Under the pieces are notes generated by a model. It was given only the letters and a program-made list of their open reading frames with translations, did no database searches and had not been told where the DNA came from. DNA of 64,000 bases, from positions 14,958 through 78,957 of the forward strand of contig MNCI01010070.1 in assembly GCA_015680685.1 (NCBI GenBank), in the 5' to 3' direction. Below are positions 11,790 to 23,835 of the stretch, in pieces. Within the stretch, counting starts at the first letter, position 1. Every line of letters begins with the position of its first letter. This DNA comes from Gnetum montanum. Its lineage: Eukaryota > Streptophyta > Gnetopsida > Gnetales > Gnetaceae. The position numbers and the translations under genes were made by a program.

Positions 11790-14257
11790 ATGGCACCAAA
11801 ATAGAAATGCTTGCAGAAAGAAGAACCCTCTCAACCAAGGGAGAAGTGGCCCAAAGCTAGAAGGGGCCAACAAGAACATGCACAAGAATCACTAGTGGAA
11901 ACCCATGCAATAGGACTTCTTTATAAGGAGCTCGAAGTAGAATTTGTTAGATAGATTCTAGAAGAAGAAGTGTCTACAAAAAAAATCACAGTGAGGAGAA
12001 GTGCATGAACCTATGCCAAGGCTTGAAGTCACTTTGACTCAAGCTTTCCTTGACATTATTAGGTTCTAAGAGATTCAATGATTAGTTCTTTAAGAAATGA
12101 ACTTTGGACCATTCCTAGACAAATCTCTAGTAGATGTCAAGACTCAACTGCAAACCTCTCCCATGTGGCCAATCATCACATCCAGTGGGGAATAGTACAT
12201 GGGAGAGACATACCTCTTCTAAAATAATAGAAGGTTGGCATCCATTGTCAAGATCAAGAACATTCCATGTCTCATTTAAAAACTTTGCAAAAGGGTAGGT
12301 ATTGTCTACTACTCTAATGATACAATCAAGAATTCTCCTTTGGCCTCATGGTTTGAGATCATGAAAGACAAGATGCCAACAATGACTCAAGAAGAGAAGC
12401 AACCACCATCAGCATCCACTGAAGAAACAATGCTAGAGGCCCATGCAACCATTACACGCTTGCACAAAATTTGAGAATATCTCTTGAGTGAACAAGAGAA
12501 ACCTTCAGGAATAAGTGGGATAGATCCATCTATATATCGACCAGCGATGAGTCACTTGAATGAGGTGGCTTGAATAGTTAACCAGATGGAGAGGGGTGGA
12601 CCAATTTTTTCTACCCAACAAACATAGTTACCCTTGAGGTTGGATCCCAATGCTTGAGAGGTGACAATGTCATTATCTCAACACCATTTATTCCTAGAAA
12701 TCTTTGGGAATGCTACCACTTTCTTAGTGATTTTAGAGGAAGGTGAAGAGGCAATTGTCCTAGTGATGTAGCACCAAGGGTAGGAAATAGTGGTTGAAGT
12801 TGTTACTAACTATGTTGCTAAAGCACTAAATGCACTTGCAGTGTCTGTACCAGACATATCTGTACTTTGAGACATGTAGAAATCTGTAGGCATGGTCAAT
12901 GGAAAGTTCAATGTAGTTGAGCTTAAAGAATTATTGGATCAATTGGTGAGGGCTAGGCAACCAATTTTGAACATCTTTGATTTTCTGAAAAATATCACCA
13001 CAACCTAGTTGGAGCTACTAGATGCAAGGGGGAAGTGCATAATTTTGGAGAGGTAACTCAAAACAACTCAAGAACAAAATCAACGCTTGGCCATAGAGGT
13101 TGCTAAACTACGTGCCCACCTTGCTAACCCTATGATCCTTAAACTAGCAGTAACAAGAGATGAAGCTTTTCAATAGCTTTAAGAACAATTTAGAAAGGCT
13201 AAGAAGGAGGCAGTAATGGCCATCTTCAACTAGTCCATAGTTGAAGAAAAAATGCACTCAATTCAGAAGGACTTGGCTTAGATGCACCAGGAGAATGAAA
13301 CTTTGACCCCATAGAATCATCACCTATACAATGTTGATGCCTAGAAAGAATAGATGTAAGAATATATTCATGAACAATAGGAGTAGCTTACTAGGGTGAA
13401 CATTGAATTAAGGAGATTAGCCATAGAGAATTAAAACTTTTCAATGGAGGAAATTCATGCCTTGTGCTAAAAGTTTGCCATCGAGATCACTGTCTTAAAG
13501 AATGAGGCCCTTAAATTTAAAAAAGTGAAGAATCACTATAGAGACCAAGTTGGCCTACAGAAGGAAGTTAATGAGAAACACATCCAATTGGTGAAGGCAA
13601 AAATAAATGAAGCCCTCTAGCAACTCCAACAAGGAATAGAGATTTGGCAGCCCATTGTTGATAGGATTGATGCCTATAATAAATTGGAGANTTAGGCAGT
13701 GGTGGCTTCTGAGGTTCTGAGGGGCCTTCATCGACTTCACACACAACTGATGGTTGAGGTGGTTGTAGCTGCCCTATTGCTGCTACAACTTCTAGTGGGA
13801 GGTAGAAAGCATCTAGTAGTGCTTTCATTTTTTCCTCCTTAATTCTAGGAACATGCACCATCCATGCAGCTNGAGCACGATTCATAGATCAACAATCAAT
13901 TGCTGAGAACCTAGCTGAATGGATGAATGACTACGAGGAGCTGAAGGACATAATTAGTGTGTTCGAGATTGAATGCAAATAGTTCGTTGCCTAGTTCATC
14001 AATGCTAAGGGGTTTTTTTTAGTAATCTTGCTCCCTAGGATGTGCCCATTCTAATCCACATTGATGAAGCTGCATGGATGGTGCATGTTCCTAGAATTAA
14101 GGAGGAAAAAATGAAAGCACTACTAGATGCTTTCTACCTCCCACTAGAAGTTGTAGCAGCAATAGGGCAGCTACAACCACCTCAACCATCAGTTGTGTGT
14201 GAAGTCGATGAAGGCCCCTCAGAACCTCAGAAGCCACCACTGCCTAAGATCATTTGA
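11790..14257 (+). pseudogene. F ORF3 (env-position, coiled-coil protein), broken
   Basis: A third ORF between integrase and the 3' LTR, where Athila elements carry their env-like gene. ATGGCACC at 11790 is shared with M1 (18127) and M2 (37100). A central segment near 13015-13180 reads LLDARGKCIILE ... QRLAIEVAKLRAHLANPMI ... AVTRDEAFQ, matching M1 16383-16560 and predicting a long alpha-helical coiled coil. The C-terminal part (14042-14257) is open and proline-rich (QPPQPSVVCEVDEGPSEPQK). No signal peptide or membrane anchor is visible and no known catalytic domain is recognised. Stops are frequent, and one 180-bp piece at 13692-13871 is inverted between Ns. Confidence 0.65.
13692..13871 (-). 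repeat. 180-bp inverted duplicate flanked by single Ns
   Basis: This block is the exact reverse complement, as far as read by eye, of 14068-14247, and is bounded by an N at 13691 and an N at 13872. It interrupts F ORF3 in the wrong orientation. A misplaced contig fragment is the simplest explanation. Confidence 0.85.
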
Positions 14258-14289
14258 TCTTCTCCATCAAACTTCACACCATCAAGGAA

Positions 14290-14294
14290 CATGC
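14290..14294. repeat. Target-site duplication of M1, left copy (CATGC)
   Basis: CATGC directly precedes M1 and is repeated at 27376-27380 directly after it. F sequence resumes at 27381 and leads to the F polypurine tract. Confidence 0.9.
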
Positions 14295-15042
14295 TGATGA
14301 GTGGCTAGATACCCCTACGCCCAACCATACGAATCATGAGCGTTCACGTGTGACTTGGTCAAAATCTGCAGACTATAAGCACTTAACATACACCAGACTT
14401 CTAACTAGTGAAACCTTGGGTTAGAACAGTTGTTGTCATCCNCGCAGCCTAGCATAAGTATTTGGTCCCATCTTCTGAGCACATTCTGAGCATCCCCTAA
14501 CACTTCTATGTTATCAGACGTCAAGCATCACTGGGCTTACCAAGTGTTTGGGTTACGTTCAAGATGGTCGTACTTATGGCCTTGATGAACTATGAATGAA
14601 CAATAGTGATTAAAATTATAATAATGAAAAATTAAGTAATTAACAAGTAACTAATAAAGCATAAACATATTAAACTATTAAATGCATAAAATAACTAAGT
14701 CCAAATGCTGCAAGGAATGCTTGAATAGTTCATCTTTATTGTAGTAACGCTAATGGGCTCAGATACATCAACGCTCGAATAAAGGGCCGATCACTTTTCT
14801 TACACCTACTGCGGGCACTTGGAAACTATTCTATCTCGTATGGGAAAAAACTACAAGAGCTTCGCTACAACTACTCAAAAAGATGCCTAAATGAGGCGAA
14901 AGACCCTCTTATTTATAGGCTGGGAAAGGTGGCTGTGTAAACGGGGCCATGTCGACACAGGGAGGCTACGTCAATGGGCCTGCATCAACGTGGCCCCATA
15001 TACGCAGCCCAGTCGATGCATTGACTTAATGACACTTCATCA
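14295..15042 (-). repeat. M1 3' LTR
   Basis: A 748-bp LTR bounded by TGATGAG and TTCATCA. It is about 155 bases shorter than the 5' LTR because the block equivalent to about 26624-26776 is missing at the single N at 14442, so the gap is probably underestimated rather than a true deletion. The TATA box complement lies at 14910-14917. Confidence 0.9.
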
Positions 15043-15054
15043 TACCCCCACAAC
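15043..15054 (-). other. M1 polypurine tract
   Basis: Minus-strand GTTGTGGGGGTA lies directly next to the 3' LTR and would prime plus-strand DNA synthesis. The same sequence precedes the F 3' LTR at 27577-27588. Confidence 0.85.
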
Positions 15055-15269
15055 TGAGCAAAAACCCGTCCTCGGGTTACTTTACAATTTGGAAGGAATG
15101 GATTCTTATTTACAACACACATAACTTAAACACATACATGACACACACATGATGCAACATGAAGTGACCAAGTGCCCGAGTTATAAAGGAGGACAAATTA
15201 CAAAAATGGCAATGTTCAGAGAGAAAATTAAACACCTCGCTGGTCCTGGAGCCTCTTCTATGTAGGATG

Positions 15270-18127
15270 ATACACAAAATTGCTAGAGAAGATCACACTG
15301 TCCCTGGGGGCGGTGGTTTTGATGGACCTTCTCCAGCCTTTGTCCCATGCGTTGGTGGCGGCACGGATGTCAGTAGCCCTACGGTAGCTGGAAAGCCTCC
15401 AAGAGAGTCCTCATCTTTTCTTCTTTGCTTCTGGGGTCATTCAGAGTCCAGGCAGCTTCTCCAATGTGTGCTGGAACTGGAACTTCCCAAGGGCAAGGCA
15501 ATGTCGGAATGAGTTCTTTTAAGTTGACAAACCAGGCTGCGAACTGCTTGCATTTGATGTCGAATGCTTGAATTGATGCCTGTAGCTGCTGGTAGTCATT
15601 TATTCTTTGGGCTAGGTCCTTCGTAACTGTACATTATCCTTCAAGGCTTGGGTGGAGGACCTCGAGTTCTACGTTTGCTATTGCCAACTTTTGTTTTGTT
15701 GCCTTGTGCACCTGAAACTCACCCTCATATAGGGAATATGAGGTGGCCACTTGTTTTTCTAACTTTGACAACGGTCTCCTGGCTATGAGCATAGCCAGGT
15801 TTGCATAACGAAGGTTGGCCAACTCCATGTATTATTTCATTTCCTCAATTTGCGGCTTCTTTAGGTGGGTTTCCACTTTATTGTAGGCATTCAACCCATC
15901 AAAGATAGATGGCCGTACATCGCCTCCCTCTCGGAGCTGCTGGAGCGCTTAGTTCATCTTGGCTTTGGAAACTTGAATGTGCTTCTCGTTTATCTCCTTC
16001 TACAATTCCACTTGGTCCCTGTAATGATTTTTGACTTTTTCAAATTTTAGGGCCTCATTCTTCCAAGCGAAAATTTCGATTGCAGACTTCTGTTGCAATT
16101 CCCAAACCTCCTCCATTGATAGATTTCAATTTTCAGTAGCCAACCTTCTTATGTCAGTGTTCACCTTGGCTAGCTCCTCCTGCTATTGGTGGATGAAATC
16201 TTTCATGTGTTCGTTCTCTACACCAACATTGCACAGGCGATGAACTTCTGCAGTCAGCTGCATGTTCTCCTAGAAAACCTCTGCCAAGTCCTTTTCTAAG
16301 TAATATGCTTGAGTGTTTACTGAGGACTTGTCCAAGATCGTCATCTCTTGCACATCCTCAATGACCTGCAGTTTAATTAAAGCTACTGAAAAGCTTCATC
16401 TCTAGTGATTTCACGGTTGAGGATTGTTGGATCGACAAGCTGGGCTCTTAATTGGGCTACCTCAGTTGCCAAGCACTGACAAGAAGCTTGAGTAGCTTTT
16501 AGTTGCCCTTCCAAAACGAGGCTCTTGCCCCTTGCCAAGAGTAGCTCTGACTTGGTCATAGTAATGTTGTCCAGAAGGTCAAAGACATCCGAAAGCGGTT
16601 GCCCAGTTCCCACTAGTTGGTCCAAGAATTCTTCATGTTGGGCTGCATCAATCTTGCTACGTGAAGTTCCAGCAGACACCTTTACATCCTGTAGTCTATT
16701 AATGTTTGGTACAAGTGTTGTCGATGCATTGAGAACCATAGCAATTGTATCAGCAACCCCTTCGGCTGCAACTTCCTGTCCCTAGTATTGCATCACCAGG
16801 ACCGTCACCTCTTCACCATCTTCCAAGCATACTAAGAAGGTAGCAGCATTCCTTGAGATTTCGAGGAATAACTGTTGAGTTGCAGTTGATAAATCACGGA
16901 TGCTTGGATTTGTTCTAGTGGAATTAGTGCTTGGGTGGTGGAGAATATTAGCCCTACCCTTTCAAGTAGGCTAACTGATTAAGCCACTTGCTCTAGGTGG
17001 CTCATGGCAGGGCAATAGACCGAATGGTCTTCTCCTCCACGAGTCCTACCAGATTGCTCTTGCTAGCTCAAGAGCATTTCCCGGATCTCACGGATGTATT
17101 CTCCCATGTTTTACGAGCCCGACTGCATTGTTTGTGCAGGTGGTGGAGGTGGTTGTTGCTCTTCCTCTATTTGTGTGGCAGGAGGAGTTTTATCTTTCAT
17201 CATCTCTCACCACGAGGCAATTAGGGCACACAAGATTATGTCATTAGAATATCGTGCTATCCCTACCCATTTGCACAATGTTCGGATTAGGCAGGGAAAG
17301 GGGAGAGCTTGTCTTCCACGTTTGTTCTCACTGAACCTCTTTTGGATCTCTAGAAAAAATAGCTGTGGAAGACTCCTGGAAAATTTCCCACTCAAGGAGG
17401 AACACGCACAAGCAGAGAAGGTAGTGATTTTGCTAGGTCTTACCATTGGATTCAAATGGTAAGACACAATCTTTGAGTATACTCTCTCTATCGTGGTCAA
17501 GGAGTTGAATTCCTTGCACTCTACCTCATAGCACCATTTGGTCCATTGCACCTTTACCTCTGGATTGCCCTACTTTGGAATTTCTACCACATATGCCCTA
17601 ATTTCAGGCAACCCTAGAGCTTGCACTATTGCTTCTGAAGAGTAAGAGACATAAATGTCTTTGATTCTTACTCTAGACCCTGCTTGCTAATTTGACCAAA
17701 AGAGATAAGTTTCTCCTAAGTACCATTCACCACTGGTTGTGATGATTGGCCACATCAGAGAGTTCTGCAGTTGGAGCCTCACATCTTCTGGCTCGTTCTT
17801 GAGGAATGGTCCAAAATTTAGCTCTTGGAGGACCATTCACTGCATCTCGTGTGGTGTTATAGCATCAAGGTAGGCTTGGGTCAGGGTGACCTCAAGCCTC
17901 GGTGCTATCCCAGGAGTCTCATCCCTAAGCGATTGCTCATCGGGAATCTCCTCTTTAGGAATCTGATGAATAGATTCCACGTCAGGTCTTTAACAGAAGG
18001 GCCCAGTTGCATGAGAGCCCTCTGCATGCTCTGGCAGTTGCACACCTCATCCCCTTCCCGTGCGTGGGCGCTTGTCCCTTAGTTGAGATGGTCCTTTGAC
18101 CCTTGAGTGCCATGGTTTGGGTGCCAT
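15270..18127 (-). pseudogene. M1 ORF3 (env-position, coiled-coil protein), broken
   Basis: Same gene as F ORF3. The ATG complement is at 18125-18127 (MAPKPWHSRVKGPSQLRDKR, a basic start). A structured N-terminal half includes WPIITTSGEWYLGETYLFW near 17690-17750 and an open stretch at 17207-17551. The 118-codon open segment at 16383-16739 carries a heptad-rich helix (LLLARGKSLVLEGQLKATQA ... LATEVAQLRAQL). Further helical, Glu/Lys-rich sequence follows to about 15630. The tail near 15280-15420 is Gly/Pro-rich. No known enzyme motif, signal peptide or transmembrane helix is convincing. Its role is unknown; by position it corresponds to the env-like ORF of Athila. Confidence 0.68.
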
Positions 18128-18190
18128 CTGCAATCAAACATAACCGCTCGTTAGACCATTCATAAGTAGCTTAAGATGGTCTGTATATAC
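18128..18190 (-). other. Candidate intron just upstream of M1 ORF3
   Basis: On the minus strand GTATATACAG (after GAGAAA) opens and TTTGATTGCAG closes a 63-base interval ending directly before the ORF3 ATG. It is equivalent in place and size to 11729-11789 in F and 37101-37162 in M2. Confidence 0.45.
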
Positions 18191-18289
18191 TTTCTCAGTT
18201 TGACCAGGTTATGTTAATGGCACAGGCACATCGTTAAGTCTCACGGAGTGTTAATTTAGGGGTTAGGATCAAATTTTTCATAATTAACA

Positions 18290-18313
18290 ACTAATTAATT
18301 AATTAATTAATTA
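18290..18313. repeat. (ATTA)n simple repeat
   Basis: A run of TAAT/ATTA units in the M1 spacer close to ORF3. Confidence 0.8.
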
Positions 18314-18489
18314 CACAAAGGCACCACGCCCCCATGATTAAGAGCATACTTTCAGTTGCGTAAAAAGGGCAAGGACAAGTTGATGCAGACATGTGATGGA
18401 ATGTAGGTGCGTTGGGAAGGGTTAGGTAGAAAAAATGGAAAAAACTCCTCTCAAGTTGAACTCCAAATGATGAAAAATGAAAGAAGATC

Positions 18490-18610
18490 AGGTGTATATA
18501 TAGGGGTTAGGCACTGCGTCGACGGGGCTGCATATACTCAGGCACTGCGTATACGGGGCCCCGTATACGTAGCACTGTTCACCCGTAGACCAGCATTGAC
18601 CAACCCATAA
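18490..18610 (-). promoter_or_regulatory. LTR-like internal promoter module upstream of M1 ORF3
   Basis: Read on the minus strand, this is a GC-rich array, including the perfect 22-bp palindrome at 18548-18569 (CGTATACGGGG and its complement), followed by GCAGCCCCGTCGACG and then a TATA box (TATATATA, about 18491-18500). The LTR promoter of the same element has the same order: GTATATGTGGCTGCATCGATG and CCCGTCGACC, then TATAAATA. M2 carries an equivalent module at 37555-37660. The ORF3 ATG is about 365 bases downstream. Promoter function is inferred. Confidence 0.5.
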
Positions 18611-20300
18611 AACATCCAAAATGATGAATTTGAAAATCAAAATTGAGGTGGTTGAAGCATGGGAAAGGCCCAATCATGGCTAAGGACATGAGGAAGGGAA
18701 GGGAGTGCGAATAAGAGACAAAATTGAAGAACAATATTCAAAAAGAACTCTACAAGGAAGAAATCAAACGATGGGACACTGAAAACAATCAACCAAGGAA
18801 TCCAAAGGGTGGGAGGCTTAACAGGAAAAACTAGGAATATGCAAGTGGGTCCTCCCCAAAGTAGGAAACAACCTTTGTAGCCCTTGCATACCCTCAACAC
18901 CAGGGTCCGTGGGCCTGGGTGCTAAGAATTGGTGTTGACTAGTGAAGACTCCAAACCAAGAGAACCTACCAAGGCATGAGACATCTATAGAAAACACAAC
19001 AAACACACAAAACATAAAAATGGCAGTGAGGTGAGTATGGAGAGAAGTGGGAATAGAGGGAGAGGAGAGAATAGAAATTCCAAGTGTCGACCACATGAAA
19101 CCTTGTGTGCAATCGTGGTTAAGTGACCCGGTAGAACCTTTCCTGAGTTCAGACCCAAAATCATTCATATGCAGTGACATTGTAGCGATAGACGAAGTCC
19201 CGACCATCCCCCAAGAAAGCAAGAATGACCCCATAGAGAACCACCACTCCAGGAAATGTGAGAAGAAGGAAGTGAAATAGGAAAAAGTTAGAGGGGACCA
19301 AGGAAGTCCCATAACGAGTGCATGTGGCCCGTGAGAGGCAGTCTAAGGGGTGTGCCTTGAATTCCCCTAGGATTCATGTTTCTTTTCCCTTATTCGGGGG
19401 AACACCACCATGCGAAGACCCATGCGTGTGTGCATGCATCTATCCAGGGGACGTGCTTTGAATCCTCATTTTATTTGTTTATTTTATTTTTTTTGTTTTT
19501 TATTTTAAATTTTTTAGTGAGGACCACACCATGCAAGGTCGAACTGCCTAAAAGCTTCTGTGGAGAGAGACTTGGAGTGGTAGGAAATTTGTAAGGACAC
19601 ACTGACAACCCAGGGAATAGAATAGAACAATGAATAAAGCATTCCCTTTGAAGTCACACCTGATTCAAATCATTGGGTCATCCCTCAGTCAGGGAACTAC
19701 ATAAGTCACACACTAATTAAAATGTTTTTAAGTGAAGGGGTTGCATGTTCGCAACAAAAGGAAAACCATGGAATGGTGAATGGGTGAATGACGTGGACTC
19801 ACTGCCGAGTTTATGATGTGAAAACAAATGTAAAATCCAAGGACAACCATGCAATGGCGGGAGCTAGATAACAAGGAAGACTATTATAGTACCCATCGTA
19901 ATGAAAATCGATTGTGCCAAACACCTGAAGACAATACGACGACGTCTTAGCAATTACGTGAAAAAAATGGATAGATACCAAAAAAAATAATTAAAGAAAA
20001 TGAAAATATGTTCAAAGAATGTGCAAAAATATGAATGATGGTGAAAGACAAAAAATTGTAAAACAACAAGTGTAAAAAAAAGTGGAAAACAAAGAAGTGG
20101 AAAACAAAAAAGTGTTAAAAAAAGTGTAAAACAAAAAAGTGAAACAAAAAATGAAAAAATGGTGAGGGGTGTAGGGAAATGGATCAGCAAGGATGATGGT
20201 CTCACCCACGATTGGGTGGAAAGGAGGAGACACAAAAAATGGAGTGTGGACAATCAATTGATGACGAGGCAGTGGCACTAGTTGTGTGGAGTTGACGGAA
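18611..20300 (-). other. M1 spacer between integrase and ORF3
   Basis: Non-coding. It contains two diverged copies of a block with ACCACACCATGCAAGG or ACCACCATGCGAAG near 19390-19550, matching the tandem pair of F. An A-rich low-complexity run of about 13-base units (AAAACAAAAAAGTG-like) lies at 20068-20160. Open frames here on either strand look accidental. Confidence 0.6.
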
Positions 20301-20327
20301 AGGTTTTAGTTGTTGGTGGTTGACTAA

Positions 20328-21434
20328 CTATGTTCTGGTGGGATCCCCAAGTTTGTGGATGAGCAAGGCCCCGGATGGGAAGGTTTCGAAGACAATATAA
20401 AGTCCCTCCCATAGTGTTTGAAAATTTTTTAGTTGGGATACATGTGAGGGGTTCCAATACAATACCTTGTCTCCACTTCGAAATGTGACCTTCCGAATCC
20501 TAAGATCATGTCGTTTCTTGTTATAGGCCTTGTGGGTTTCATTTGAAAATAGGGCCACTAATTGGTTCTCATCTAGCACACTCAAATTGATTAATCATTC
20601 ACGTTGTGCTAGCGGTAGGTCAAGGCTGAGGTCACTGGCTGTGGATAGTGTTCAAAGTTTTGTTTGGATTGGAAGTGTTGGTAACTTTTCGTACACTAAC
20701 TCATAGGGAGAGTACCCTACAGGAAGTTTCCAAGTGGAGTGATAGGCCCATAGGGTATCGTTGAGCTTGGTACTCCTATCCCTCCTATATTTGTTGATGG
20801 TTCGGGTAAGGATCTTGGTGATCTCCCTATTAGTGACTTCAACCTGCTCATTGGCTTGGGGGTGATAGGGTGTTGTAAATTTATGGGTGACCCCTAAGCA
20901 TTGCATGATTTTTTGGAAAGCGACACCAGTGAAGTGAGTCCCATTGTCAGAAATGAGTGCCCATGGCACTCCAAACCTGGTAACTATTTGTTGTTGGACA
21001 AATCGTACGGCGGTGTTGGAAGAACAGTCGACAATGGTTGTTGCTCCTGCCCACTTTGTACAGTAGTCGACGGCCACAATGATGTATGCCTTTCCATTTG
21101 ACAAGGGGATGATGCGCCCCATGAAGTCGATACCCTAGATGTCAAAGGGCTCCAATGGTTGGATCCACTGTTGAGGTCCCTCCAACAATGCCGTCATCCC
21201 ATCATCTCTTTAGCATCTTTCGCAGGAGTAGGCAAACCATTGTGCATCCCTGAAAAATGTAGGCCAATAATACCCTGCAAGTAGGATTTTAATGGCTGTT
21301 TGACGTCTAGCATAGTGGCCTCCACAAGGACCCTCGTGAGCATCTTGGAGGATGCACAATGTATCATCATCAGGGACACACCATCGAACTAAGCCATCTA
21401 TGTACACCTTGTAGAGGTGTCCGTTGATTTCCAT
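20328..21434 (-). pseudogene. M1 integrase, nearly open
   Basis: Best preserved integrase of the family. The zinc module lies at 21210-21434 (HEGPCGGHYARR ... YSCERC). The core at 20652-21122 is one open frame with VAVDYCTKWAG (Asp at about 21068), ISDNGTHFTG (Asp at about 20948) and NEQVEVTNREI (Glu at about 20840). Exactly 35 residues separate the second Asp and the Glu, as in the D,D35E family. The C-terminal domain at 20328-20585 contains FRSGDKVLYWNPSHVSQL and GLYIVFETFPSGALLIHKL. Stops separate the three pieces, and one stop lies in DI.GIDFMG near 21135. No chromodomain is visible. Confidence 0.88.
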
Positions 21435-21479
21435 GAAACGCTTGGCCTTATGGAGAAACTGTTGTTTCTATCGATGGTT

Positions 21480-22990
21480 TCACTCCTTTGGCAGCTCCTG
21501 GGTTGTAAGATAGGTGAGGATGCAGTTGAACCAAGGGGATTCCTTGGGTGCTTGAGGATCAATGGTGCCTATGAAGAGGCATTCATCTGGAAACTGGTCA
21601 GATAAGGGCTCCTCCTCTTCTGCGTCATCCCATCGTAACCGAGACAAGTGGTCAGCAACCACATTCTTAGTCTCCTTTCGATCTAGCATGGTAAGATCAA
21701 ACTCCTGAAGAATCACTAGCCACTAGATTATGTGGGGGCTCACCATTGGTTTGTTCATCAAGAACCGGATAGCACTATGGTTCGTGTGCACAAACACCTT
21801 GTATTCGAGCACATAGTGCTAGAATCTATCCAAGGTGAACACCACCACCATCAACTCCTTCTCGGTGGTGGTATAGTTCAGCTGGGCACCTACAATGCTA
21901 CGACTTGCACAATGGATATAATATGGACGTTTTTGATTGTCACACTATGTAAGCATGGCTCCCAAGCCATAGTTGGAGGCATCCATCATAATGTAAAAGG
22001 GTCTGGACCAATCAGGTTCCCGTAGAACCAGAGCTTCTACGAGTTTCTATTTCAGCTCTTGGAATGCAGACTCGCATTCCTTGGTCCAGATGAACGGAGT
22101 GTCCTTCTTTGTAAGTTCTACCAATGGCCAAGCAATCTTCGAGAAGTGCTCAATGAAATGCCAGTAGTAATCAGTGTGTCTAAGGAATGATCAAAAATAT
22201 TTGATGGTACTTGGTTGTCAGGTGATTCCTTGGATGACCCTAATCTTTTCAGGGTCTACGCTGATTTTTGTTGATGAGATGCAATGCCCCAGCACAATGT
22301 CCTCTTGGACCATCAAATGGCTCTTTTGCCAATTGAGCCACAAATTGGTGTCTACACACCTCTTTAGAACCTACTCTAGATGGTCCAAGGCTTACTTGAA
22401 CGTGGCCTCATAGGTGGAGAAGTCATCCATGAAGACTTCTACACCATGTCAATTTGTTGCTGGAAGATACTTAGGACAAGGCGTTGGAATGTCCCAGGTG
22501 CATTGCATAGGCCAAAGGGCATCTTCTTATATGCAAAAGTGCACCATGGATTTGTGAACATTGTTTTTGCCTGGTCCTATGGTGTTATTTGTATTTGGTT
22601 ATAACCACTATAACCATCAAAAAATTGTAGTATTGGTGTCCTGCGATGGTGTCCAACACCTAGTCCACAAATGGGAGTAGGAAGTGATCCTTGAAGGTCA
22701 CCATATTGAGCAACCGGAAACAATACAGACCCTCCACTTGCCACCTTTCTTGGGCACAATAACAAGTGGGCTAACCCATTCACTATTGGCGATAGAATAG
22801 ATGAATCCCTCCTTGAGAAATTTTTTGATTTCATCTTTTATGATCTGCTTTAATTTAGGATTCAACCATCTTTGTGGCTGTCGTTGTGGCTTGATGGAAG
22901 GGTCAAGGTAGATCCGATGCAAGCAGACCTTGGGATCAACTCCGGTCAACTCAGGATATGACATGCGAATGTAGCAACCCATTTGTTTAC
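21480..22990 (-). pseudogene. M1 reverse transcriptase and RNase H, broken
   Basis: RT starts near 22900 (LNPKLKQIIKDEIKKFLKEG) and runs through SEWVSPLVIVPKKGGKWRVC, FFDGYSGYNQIQITPEDQAK and PFGLCNAPGTFQR to the catalytic FMDD box at 22422-22433, where both Asp codons are kept. It then passes through thumb sequence to RNase H: MMDASNYGLGAML near 21980, TTEKELMVVVFTLDRF near 21860, and DRKETKNVVADHLSRLRWD at 21640-21690. Several TAG/TGA codons break the frame, mostly in places where relatives have Gln, Trp or Arg. It is colinear with F 7530-8800. Confidence 0.85.
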
Positions 22991-23835
22991 CATCTCCAAC
23001 AATTTCTTTTTCTGTTCAGAAGCAACAGCGGCATTGATAATTACTGTCTTTCCATTTTGCAAGAATCTATATTCCAAGTGAGCTGGTAAAGACTTTAGCT
23101 CCAGGGACTCTTTTTTTAAGCTCTCAAGGATTTGTAGCATTCCCCAGTCATCTTGGTCATCAACAGTGGAGATTTGTTGATGAACCACTTCCATCTCATA
23201 TGTGCATTCAACATAGGCTTACACTAGCCCCTCAGATGGTTCCATGCACAATGTGCTACTAGTAGGATCAGCTATCAGCCATTGGGTGCCCTCTTGGTTA
23301 GTGGTTGTTGTGTATAGGCACTTTTGAATAGGTGATTCCTTGGTACACCGACTACATGCTTGAATGAATATCCACTTAGCGGACCATAATTGCTACACAC
23401 AGTTGCACCCTGAGTCACTGTACATGATGCATGGAACTCTTTTCTTCTCGATCTTTCCGAAAGGATTTTCCTTTGAAATTTCCAGGGACAGATCTCAGAG
23501 TCCTAGTTGTGCATCCATCGTGCTTAGTTAGGCTCTTCCCATGATGATTGGGAAGTTTCCTTTACAGTTCTCTACACGGATGACCAGGAAATCAATAGGA
23601 TAGGACCACCCACAAACNNNNNNNNNNNNNNNNNNNNNNNNNNNNNNNNNNNNNNNNNNNNNNNNNNNNNNNNNNNNNNNNNNNNNNNNNNNNNNNNNNN
23701 NNNNNNNNNNNNNNNNNNNNNNNNNNNGGCTCATTCCCTGCCACTTGAAGATAGATGAGGGGGCTTCCCGGATTTGTCAATTTCTGGGGAAGAGAACCTG
23801 CTTTGATCTATTCGGTCATGACATGTGTGAGCATG
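22991..23835 (-). pseudogene. M1 protease and linker, interrupted by an N run
   Basis: Readable parts are NPGSPLIYLQVAGNE at about 23728-23780, just upstream of the gap, and VCGWSYPIDFLVIRVENCKG with NFPIIMGRA at 23528-23617, the flap and C-terminal half of the retropepsin. The catalytic Asp block seen in F (ALLDSS) and M2 would fall in the N run at 23618-23727. The linker to RT holds a Cys-rich patch and SLPAHLEYRFLQNGKTVIIN near 23040-23100, conserved in F and M2. Confidence 0.75.
23618..23727. other. Assembly gap (110 N)
   Basis: A run of 110 N inside the M1 protease. Colinearity with F and M2 suggests that the missing DNA is the protease active-site region. Confidence 0.98.

Noticed and set aside
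16525-16785. Plus-strand frames opposite M1 ORF3
   Set aside because: The minus-strand frame matches F ORF3 and M2 ORF3; the plus-strand frames are shadows.
19954-20278. Phe-rich overlapping minus-strand frames resembling transmembrane segments
   Set aside because: They come from an A-rich tandem low-complexity run on the plus strand (20068-20160).
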